DNA of 12,458 nucleotides, taken from positions 1,655 through 14,112 of the forward strand of contig QAXH01003947.1 in NCBI GenBank assembly GCA_004335635.1, read 5' to 3'. The notes below the pieces were generated by a model. The model was not told the DNA's origin. It made no database searches and saw nothing but the letters and a program-made list of their open reading frames with translations. Every line of letters starts with the position of its first letter. Positions within the stretch are counted from its first letter, which is position 1. This DNA is from Chloromonas sp. AAM2 (lineage: Eukaryota; Chlorophyta; Chlorophyceae; Chlamydomonadales; Chlamydomonadaceae). Shown piece by piece: positions 1 through 7,541 of the stretch. A program made the translations under genes and the position numbers.

Positions 1-398
1 CGTACATGCAAATACAGCAATGCAAATACATCGATTGCATGCTGACTAGCTTGTGAAGTTCACTCCACCAGAAGCTATGATATGAGCGTCTGAGATGCTT
101 GCGGAAACAGTGCTCCAGTTGATGGCGTATGCTATGCTTACAGGGTTCCAAAAATCCGTGCATCAAAACACAAGAGCCATGAACCAAAGCTTCCCATGGC
201 AGCAAACAACCAAACCAGCGATGTCATTGTGATTCAATTTATGAATGGCTTACAGGAGGCTGACACGCATCATGTGAAAGCAGCCTAGGATCTAAGGATC
301 AAAACACTCACATATGTGCAGCACACATGGAGCCGCAGACCAAAACACACAAGACCTAACCTGGTGGTACACATCTAGGCCGTGCTGGCCGTAAAGTT
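1..398. other. No gene recognised
   Basis: Beyond the presumed 3' end of the D/D-domain gene I found no exon that combines sensible splice sites with recognisable protein on either strand. Short open frames here lack similarity to any family I know. No tandem repeat or RNA gene is apparent. Confidence 0.45.
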
Positions 399-403
399 TT
401 ACA
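399..403 (-). terminator. TGTAA polyadenylation motif of the D/D-domain gene
   Basis: TGTAA on the minus strand (TTACA on plus), about 100 bases after the TAA stop at 503-501. It is the first such motif downstream of that stop. TGTAA is the usual poly(A) signal of volvocalean green algae, and the other two genes in the window have one too. Confidence 0.6.
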
Positions 404-500
404 GATTCCTTCACAGGGTTTTTTGGAAGCGCTATTCGCGTCGGCATCAACCCGTTTGCTGGTCAAACCACACTCTACTCTGGGGTCTAGAGGCTTCCCC

Positions 501-797
501 TTACTGGAAGTCAAGAGATGCTGGTGGTGCCTTGTGCAAGTTGTGCGCTTGCAAAGCGATGAAAGATAGGGCATTGTCCGGCTGCTCTTCTATGACCTGC
601 ATGGGGCACAGGAATGATGCAGGTGTTACACATGACATAACGAGCGTCTATGGTCTACACATAGAGGTCAGAGGTCTACACATGCGTGGTTACAGCGCAC
701 GGGCTTCCCCCGGCCCCATGAGCATGTGCTGCAAAGATGAAGAGGTGCGAAAATGAAGAGCCCTTGGTGAGTAGCTCAATATGTGTGTGTGTGTGTA

Positions 798-829
<32 letters not shown>

Positions 830-1567
830 ACAATTACTTTGTGTGCAAGCATGTGCATAGTTCACATAGCAGGCATGCATGCCCCACCACGCGCTCGAGG
901 TCATGTGCATGCCCTATCGCTGCTATACCACTATCAAGCAGCATGCCATATCAACTGTGTGCGCTCATAGTCCCTTTACCATCTATCTGTACCCACCTGT
1001 TTCAACAATTCGAGAAGAATAATGTGCACTTTCTTGTCAGTCAAGTACTGCAGGCAGATTGGCAAACGGTCAGTGACGCACATGTTGTGCAAATGCTCTG
1101 CACTCTGAGCTGATGCGTTACGTGAGGCATCGGGTATGCAAGCCAAGGCTAGGGTACACCTTAGGGTGGGTCGACATGCAAGAACTATTTGGCGCAGTAG
1201 TGATGCTGATCGTATCTATCAGTTGTGAGAGCTAGAAGCAAAGCTGGTTCAACTTTCACCACCAGCTGACCGGTGGAACATCGAGCGCACACACCTGTTG
1301 CACTTTTCGATCCGAGTGTGCGATGGCTAGGTGAGTGAACGCTTCTGAAGGTTGGGCGGCCCCCTGAATGTTGCTGACTGCCGCAGACGTGCTCGCCACG
1401 GCCACCTCCTCTGATGCTTTGCCGGCATTTTTCTGAAGTATAAACTTGAGCAGAAACTGCATAGGCTCCTCTGGCTTCTCCTTCAAACAGCTGACCATCA
1501 TTTCCTTTATGAATGAGTCAATTGTGTTTTTTGACAAATAGTGCTCGAGCTGCACAACCGCATCCAT
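501..1567 (-). CDS. Tandem RIIa/Dpy-30-like D/D domain protein, 3 exons, 158 aa, complete
   Basis: Exons (minus order) 1567-1295, 1104-997, 596-504, stop TAA 503-501; all junctions are GT-AG and phase 0. The start ATG at 1567 has an in-frame TAG 12 bases upstream. Seen: two copies of a RIIa-like dimerization/docking helix pair. Copy 1 (about residues 8-45) starts YLSKNTIDSF and contains LKEKPEEPMQFLLKF; copy 2 (about 110-147) starts YLTDKKVHII and contains IEEQPDNALSFIALQ. From the YL pair to the conserved Pro both copies span 22 residues with no gap. Between them lies an Ala/Ser/Val-rich linker. No cyclic-nucleotide-binding, kinase or EF-hand domain follows. Known: such D/D folds dimerize and grip amphipathic helices of AKAP-like anchors, as in PKA RII and radial-spoke proteins. 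Inferred: a ciliary docking adaptor. The exact orthologue is not recognised. The gene is divergent from the neighbouring KANL3-like gene. Confidence 0.82.
781..829. repeat. (GT)n microsatellite in intron 2 of the D/D-domain gene
   Basis: A nearly pure GT run with a single interruption (gtatgt), ending in a short GC alternation (gcgcgc). It lies in the 996-597 intron of the minus-strand gene, where it reads as CA repeats. It makes two overlapping spurious Cys/Val-rich and Thr/His-rich open frames. Confidence 0.9.
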
Positions 1568-1811
1568 GATTGCTGCCTATACCTTTAGGTTGGGGCTTGA
1601 TGGTACGATCGCTGCTCAGCTGAAGCGTCTTGACTACGCAGTGCGTGTTGACTAAGCATTCCCTGGATTTGCATTCAATGGAAACGCCCACGTGCGGCCA
1701 GCCGAGTTTGGGCAAAGTCAAGGGAATCGCGCAGGATTCTGTGGTTTTGCTCCAGTGTCCTCTGCGACTCAACCTGAGAATCAATACCCAGTGCTGTAAT
1801 TTGGGTGACCG
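1568..1811. promoter_or_regulatory. Divergent (shared) promoter region
   Basis: These 244 bases separate the start codons of two genes pointing away from each other, so both 5' UTRs and core promoters should lie here, unless either gene has an upstream noncoding exon. No convincing TATA box is visible. A palindromic CACGTG (G-box-like) sits at 1689-1694 near the middle, but the same hexamer occurs elsewhere in the window, so its meaning is uncertain. Confidence 0.5.
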
Positions 1812-4800
1812 ATGGTTCGACTGCACTGGCATGTTGAGGATGGCTTTTCAGCCTACATCCCCGTGGGCGGTCTGAAGATAGATAAGGAGGCCGGCGTGCA
1901 CCATGCTATGTGTGAAATCGAGGTGAGGAGGCGTGTGCTGTCGGTGCCGGTCGGGGCAAGCACGCATGCGGCAGACCCAGGCAAACTCCGGAAGCGGGCA
2001 TTTCGGGAAGCCTGTACAGCTCATAGCCATGCCTTGGAACTCATTGGACCGTGACCAGATGCTGCCTGCTCAGCAGCTTACTTATGCACCGCTGCTTGAC
2101 TAGGCAGTTGACCAACCACCATGTGCTCGTCACTGCCCCGCAGCTAGCAGGCCAGTCTACTACCATCCAGGGTCTGCTCACCCTCCCAGCTAGCTACCAA
2201 GTGGATGGCTCGGTGAGTATGGCACATGCATGCAGTTGGAATACATGGCACGGCTTGTACCATGCACCAGCATGTGATACTCCAATTTGCATGCTGCCCT
2301 AGCCATTCGATAATGTGTTTGCGTACCACTCTTGTCAGAACGAACCAAGTGTGAAGCAAAACAACCAAGCTTTGTTTGCTTGCATTTTCTATCACAGACC
2401 AGTACAGTGGGTGTGCTGTTGGCCCACGGCAACCAGGCAGACACTTTTAAGGGAAAGCTGCTCAACACAATAGCAATCACACTGGCCAAAGCAGGTAAGG
2501 AAGCCAGGGAAAGGGAGAGGTTGCAAGGCCAGCGTCACATCTTCTGGAAATCATCGTGTTCTTCCTGTTCAAAACGATGTTATGGGCAAGCCTGCCATGA
2601 TGGTGACGACAGGCAATGATCAGCTCCCTGGAATGGTGGGCCATGTACGCATCTCAACCTGAGTCTGGAGGTGTATCACATGATGAGCACGTGCAACATG
2701 CATCTCAATCTCATGTTGCAATTCCACGCCATGTGTCCGTGTGATGCCCCTCAGGCCACGTGGTCATGCGCTACTACTGCGCTGGCAAGGAACAGCGGCG
2801 GTTGCGTCTGTTGGAAAAGGTGTTGGATGCCGCTGTCACCAGCCCTTATGCCCGCAACATCACTAGATGGGTGCTTGGAGGCGTCGGTGAGTAGCGCACA
2901 GCATGAACTTCTACTGTAGTAGTGGTTATTGTTTACATGGCCTCCAGTGCGAGGATTACTGCTCAGCACGGCAAGGGCAACTACACTGCATCCCTAGTAA
3001 CGTGACATCAGTTGTTCTTGTAAATTGCTCAAATGAAATTAATTATCTGCACGTCATGCAAGCCTGACTTAGAGAAACCGAAAGGGGAGCAGTTGCCATT
3101 ACCATTGTGGTTACAGATATGCCATGATCATACAGAGCTGTGGATTCAGCAAGGTTACAGCATGAACAGAAACACGTTTTTGAACGTTTCTGGCATGTTT
3201 CTGTTTTCTCAGGCAGCGGTGCGCGGGTGAGTGCCAGTGTGGGCACCCGCTGCAGAGCCAGCGTAGCGGGGTACCTGCTCATGGCGTACCCACTGCAGGT
3301 GGGACACGTGGGCAGTTAGCAGTTGAAGCTTGTTGTTCATGCTGCATGAGATCAGAACCTGTTGTGGCTAAGAGAACAATGTCGAGTGGGATGTCTAACA
3401 GATTATGCAGCATGCCATGTTCCTGACTTCTGACAGGCACACTGGGTACCTGGATGCCTGCATGTGTCCACTGAGGCACCATGAACAGACGATGTGAAAA
3501 ACCAAACTATAACAGGATCAACGGTGCCGGCACACCACCCATGCAGCACACCACCCATGCATTAAATTCTGGAACAAGGCAATTGCTTCTGATAACACTT
3601 TGATGCAGCAAGTGTGCACCCAAGTGTGCAGCAAGTGTGCGTCACTCACGCTCTCTTACATGCACGATGTTGAGAACCGAATCAAAACAAAACCATCCAC
3701 CCATATCTTGCCCGCAGGAGCCCGTGAGCGTGTTCAAGGGTCCAGCTGCGCCGGACTCCAGCGGACCTCTGCTCAAACTCACAGCGCCCGTGTTGATAGT
3801 ACAGGTGGGTTGAACGGCAGAACACATCGAAACTGCAATCAGATTATTTGATTACTGGGTCTTCCATGCATTGGTGTGGGTGCCAACTTGCATTGATAAT
3901 CTTTGACAGGTTTGTTCACCGACACAGATGTTTGCCAGTTCTGGGACAATTTCCAGAAACAACGCTAGCATCAGTGTGGCAGCAGGGAAGCCGTTTGGTT
4001 GTTTTCTCGTGTTTTTGAAATAGCAGCCCATGGGTTTCAAACAGAAACTGAATGCAGCTGAGCACAGGCAAAAGGAGCATGCTTTCTGCTCAGGCGATCC
4101 CATGGCACTGTACATGTTCATAGCTATTCAGCAAGCTGCTGAGCACCGCAGTCGATGGCTGGATTGGCAAATCCTGGGCCGCGGGGTGCGACATGGCCGG
4201 TCTTTGAGCAACAATTGCGACCAATCAGGTCGCGGCTGATTGGTCGCGGCTCCCGATATGATTGACCCTGGACATGCCCCTGATGTCCATTTTCCGGAAC
4301 ACCCAGGCTGATGGACGTCAGGCTCGGTAGCAGACAGTGGTAGCACCTATGTGGCTTAACATTGACAAACGTAGTCAATGTCGGATTTTTCATCGGCACT
4401 GGTGCCCGGTTGACATCAAGAAGCCCGTTCACTTGAGAATGTGTACATTTGCTGTAAGAGAGCTCTTATGTGCTATCATAGCGCTGGCTGACAGACCATC
4501 AGCAAGGAACGAACTATGCTGCTGAGGTACTGACATCGAGAGTTGGATTATACCCTTCACTGCATGTGTGTGTGCAGCCGTCCAATGATCCCTTGGCTAC
4601 TGCTGAGCAAGTCAACGAGGTAGCCGCACGCATCCCCTCATGGGACGTGCGCATGGTACAAGTGCAGGTACGTGTGTGATTGCATGCGACACTGGTGGGT
4701 GCATGTGTGTTTACATCAGGGAAGCCGCCCTGGGACACGGAAAGAAATTGACACGGCCCTGACCTACCCTGAGCAAGCACACATGGAGTGAGGAAAACAA

Positions 4801-6910
4801 AGTAGGCTCAGCATGGGCTGTGACAGTGCATGGTGCATGTGCACATGCGTGTGTGCCACAGCTCATGGTGCATGTGCACGTGCGTGTGTGGGACAGTGCA
4901 TGGGTGTCAAGGATACGTTGCCCATGGTATGGAAACAATCCATTGGTGTTGTTTGTGGTAATTGGTGGCTTGTACGGTTGTGGGCAGGTTGGTAGGCAAT
5001 CATGATGGAGTGTATATGTGCTTATGCTTCTCAAAGGATATGTGCTTGTTAGCTTCCGGACAAGCCCTCATGCGATCCCTCACGTGATCAATGCACGTAC
5101 CACGTGGCTTCAGGATGCTGACGGTTACTTCCGCCACCCCGAGACCCACACGCCCCCTACAGAGGAGGTGCGGTCCAAGGTGGCGGCTCTGGCGCTGCAG
5201 TTCACACAAGCACTGGCAAACGGAAGGTGAGAAAACGGATTGCAAATGGGGGATGGGTCTTGCTTTCACTGTGTTATGTCAAAAGCGGTGGAAAGGTGCC
5301 TTTGCTGTAACGCTGCCGCTGTCAAATGATTGTGGGTGAGAGAGAGGGTGCGCAAGACAGAGCGGATGATTCAATTGCCCTGAACTCAGTCTACTTATCC
5401 ACGAATTGTCACCATTGCCTCATGCCCTGTCACAGTCTTGAGGAGTGTTCCGCTTCGCTCCCCAGCATCCGCGACCCCTCCGTTCCGCCGCCCGCGCCGC
5501 CCGCGCCCCCTGTCAACATGCGCCCGCCCCTCGCCTACCCGCCCTACCACCTGTTTGAGCAGCAGGCACACCGCATGGGACCCGGGGGGGTGCCTAGAAG
5601 GTGGGAGGCAGCAGCGCAAGCTGCAAGAGATACTGAAGGAAAATGAGTTCAGCAGCTCAAGTTGCAGACAACAATAACAGAAAAAAAACACTTCATTCAC
5701 AAGCTGGAAAGAATTTTCAAGCTGGAGTTGTAAGCTCCAGGTCTGGAGTTGTCTGACAGAAGCCCTCGTGTAATAACAACACAGCTGGCTAACCGGTGCT
5801 TTTGGTTAACCAAGGACTGTGAATGTTTGCGTTGGTATAATGCGCTAACCTTGCACCTGCAGCAAGGTTACGTAGAGGTTACATATGTACAGGTGACATC
5901 ACCCAAAACCGAACCCATAAATCGAGCAGCCATTCGCTGTGGAAGGCTGTCAGGAAGCCTGCCAGGCAATCCTGCACACTCTCAAACCTTGCTCAAACCA
6001 CGCATTCGTGCCCACCACAAAATTATTAAGACCAAACTTTCACTGTTGCTTGTCACCTGAAATGCAAGCCCAAGCATTTCACCGGCGAGAACCTTTATTG
6101 TTGCCTGTCATCGAAGCCGCATAAGAAAACAATCAAACCTGGTTTTTGGGTTGTGCATCGTGCCTTGCAGTGTCCAGCAGCTGCCACCCGCGCTGGTGGG
6201 TCTGCTGGTCCTGGCCCAACAGCACCAGCAGCAGCAGCTCCAGCTGCTGGCGGCGGCGGTCCAGCAGGCACAGGAGGCAGCAGCTGGAGTAGATGGTGCT
6301 GCTACCAATGCTCAGGTAGTTGGGTTTGCTCTCATCATCACTGAAATCTGGCAAGGTTGTCTCAGTCAAGCACGTGTCTGAGTTAAACAGCAGTTTCATG
6401 TAAGCCTTTCCTGTTACCAAGTGATCATGCGTGCACTCTTTCAGTACACTGACAATGATCACATTGTGGTCCGTGGTTGGTCTGCAGGGTGTGTCAGGCA
6501 ATGGCGACCATGCCCAACTGCATCAACATGCGCCCAGCACCACTGGTGGCCCGAATCAGCCAGCCGTGGCCAGTGATGGCATAGACGGCAGCCAGCAGCC
6601 GCCTGCGGGAGTGCAGGGCGGGGCGATGCCGGTTGATGGGGTTGGCAGTGGGGCGCAGGCAGAGGCAGCAGTGGCGCAGGCAGCTGAGGCGGGGGCGCCA
6701 GGGGCGGTGGGATTCCTGTCCGAAATACCCACAGGGACTGCCCAAGCGGCCGCCGTCCCTGTCGCGTGTTCGGGCGGAATGCAGGAAGGAGTGCAAGTAG
6801 AGGGGGGCGGTGTGGTTGTGGAGGGGGCAGCGGGCGAGGCCAAGCGGCCCATGGAAGGCGGGGAGGAGGCAGAACCAGAGGCTAAGAGGCAGCGGGTAGA
6901 AGGGGAATGA
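1812..6910 (+). CDS. KANL3/TEX30-family alpha/beta-hydrolase-like protein, 11 exons, 505 aa, complete
   Basis: Exons 1812-1922, 2144-2212, 2398-2494, 2755-2886, 3213-3298, 3718-3804, 4578-4667, 5114-5226, 5436-5600, 6171-6315, 6488-6910; every intron is GT-AG and phases match throughout. An in-frame TGA at 1806-1808 precedes the start. Residues about 38-262 follow the KANL3/TEX30 hydrolase-like fold: VGVLLAHGN (64-72), a VVMRYYCAGKE strand and helix, the elbow GGVGSGAR (134-141), PVLIVQPSNDP (189-199), then DADGYF (225-230). The elbow has Gly where the nucleophile Ser is expected, and DADGYF has Gly at the usual His, so catalysis looks lost, as is thought for animal KANL3. After 262 come a Pro-rich stretch (279-287), a Gln/Leu/Ala helix (333-341 and around) and an acidic tail with basic clusters KRP (484) and KRQR (498), a possible bipartite nuclear signal. 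Inferred: a nuclear scaffold, possibly in an NSL-like acetyltransferase complex. The first exon is the least certain. Confidence 0.83.
3522..3561. repeat. Short direct repeat in intron 5 of the KANL3-like gene
   Basis: gcacaccacccatgca occurs twice in succession in the 3299-3717 intron. Just downstream, gcaagtgtgc is also repeated (about 3607-3640). Confidence 0.7.
4217..4247. repeat. Perfect 12-bp inverted repeat, 7-nt loop
   Basis: gcgaccaatcag at 4217-4228 pairs exactly with ctgattggtcgc at 4236-4247. It sits in intron 6 (3805-4577) of the KANL3-like gene. Each arm contains a CCAAT or ATTGG pentamer. Confidence 0.85.
4701..4779 (+). repeat. Dispersed short repeat, copy 1 (near full length)
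   Basis: Runs from gtttacatcagggaagcc through ggacacgga to ccctgacctaccctgagcaa. It lies in intron 7 of the KANL3-like gene. It matches the copy at 12011-12092 over almost its whole length. Confidence 0.75.
4826..4911. repeat. Imperfect ~43-bp direct duplication in intron 7 of the KANL3-like gene
   Basis: Two adjacent blocks share catggtgcatgtgcac, a variable base or two, then tgcgtgtgtg, each preceded by a cag-ending stretch. They are purine/pyrimidine alternating and yield spurious open frames on both strands. Confidence 0.75.
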
Positions 6911-7258
6911 GGGACTGCACCTTGGACATTGAAGAGCCCTGTGGACATCACCACCATCATCATCGCCCACGTCACCAAGGACACCCTTGCTAGAAGCGCC
7001 TGGACATTGCACTTGTTACAGGGGCATCATGTGCATGCTTTGCTCCTGCAAGTTCAGCTACAGCTTGCTGGACAGGGCTGTCTGATTTTATGATCGTTGG
7101 CCAAGGCATAGACGCTGAAGACTGAACAAAACCACAAACCAAGCCCATGCAAGCCATTCAAGTACCCCTTCATTGTTGCTCGAGGACAAGCTTAAGAACG
7201 AGAACTGTCGCTTAATTTGAGGCTGTAGTAGCTATTCGTACATATGCCAAAGTCAAGG

Positions 7259-7263
7259 TGTAA
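7259..7263 (+). terminator. TGTAA polyadenylation motif of the KANL3-like gene
   Basis: The first TGTAA after the TGA at 6908-6910, implying a 3' UTR of roughly 360 bases. An AATAAA at 7324-7329 lies slightly further on and could serve instead. Confidence 0.5.
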
Positions 7264-7284
7264 GAGTAGACTGATCACATCACT

Positions 7285-7320
7285 GAACGGTATGTGTACC
7301 ACCCTGACCTACCCTGAAAC
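7285..7320 (+). repeat. Dispersed short repeat, copy 2 (3' half)
   Basis: gaacggtatgtgtaccaccc followed by tgacctaccctga matches the 3' half of the dispersed repeat, in the convergent intergenic region. Confidence 0.65.
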
Positions 7321-7400
7321 AAAAATAAAGCAGCGCTCGAGGTGGCACTGTGGATGCACTGTCAGGGTTGTCAGACAACGGTAGAACCCAAGAAGCTGCT

Positions 7401-7405
7401 TTACA
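7401..7405 (-). terminator. TGTAA polyadenylation motif of the DHHC gene
   Basis: TGTAA on the minus strand, about 136 bases past the TAA at 7544-7542. It lies about 140 bases from the opposing gene's motif, so the two mature transcripts probably do not overlap, or only slightly. Confidence 0.5.
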
Positions 7406-7541
7406 CGTTTTCTAGCTCTATCTCGACGCAGCTCCCTGTTGCTACGGGTGAACTGACAAATCACTGACGGGTGACCAAATCACTGACGGGTGAACTGATC
7501 AAATGTAATCAATCCAGCATATGCTACGAGCAAACGCTGCA

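Larger units (their letters stand above)
6911..7541. other. Convergent 3' intergenic region
   Basis: Space between the stop codons of two genes facing each other. It holds the likely 3' UTRs, one TGTAA on each strand (7259-7263 plus, 7405-7401 minus), one copy of the dispersed repeat (7285-7320), and a short direct repeat (aaatcactgacgggtga, twice within 7455-7493). No further gene is seen. Confidence 0.55.

Noticed and set aside
737..1113. Plus frames rich in Cys/Val across the GT run
   Set aside because: Microsatellite translation, overlapping on the opposite strand an intron and exon 2 of the D/D-domain gene.
1256..1294. Extension of the first D/D-gene exon to its in-frame stop (...VCALDVPPVSWW)
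   Set aside because: A good donor (cag/gtgtgt) at 1295/1294 leads in phase to two further exons that complete a second docking module.
3909..4022. Possible plus exon (starting after gacag, encoding VCSPTQMF...) following exon 6 of the KANL3-like gene
   Set aside because: It is phase-compatible and weakly resembles the family's acid region, but it runs to a stop. The exon at 4578 supplies the expected PSNDP segment and continues in phase to the end of the fold.
6950..6967. Run of caccaccatcatcatc that reads as a His-rich stretch
   Set aside because: It lies in the 3' UTR after the stop codon of the KANL3-like gene; no coding frame supports it.
6494..7012. Long minus-strand open frames (172 and 142 residues)
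   Set aside because: They lie antisense to the GC-rich last exon of the KANL3-like gene, whose plus frame continues in phase from the preceding exons and ends in a plausible tail. The antisense products are low complexity and resemble nothing.
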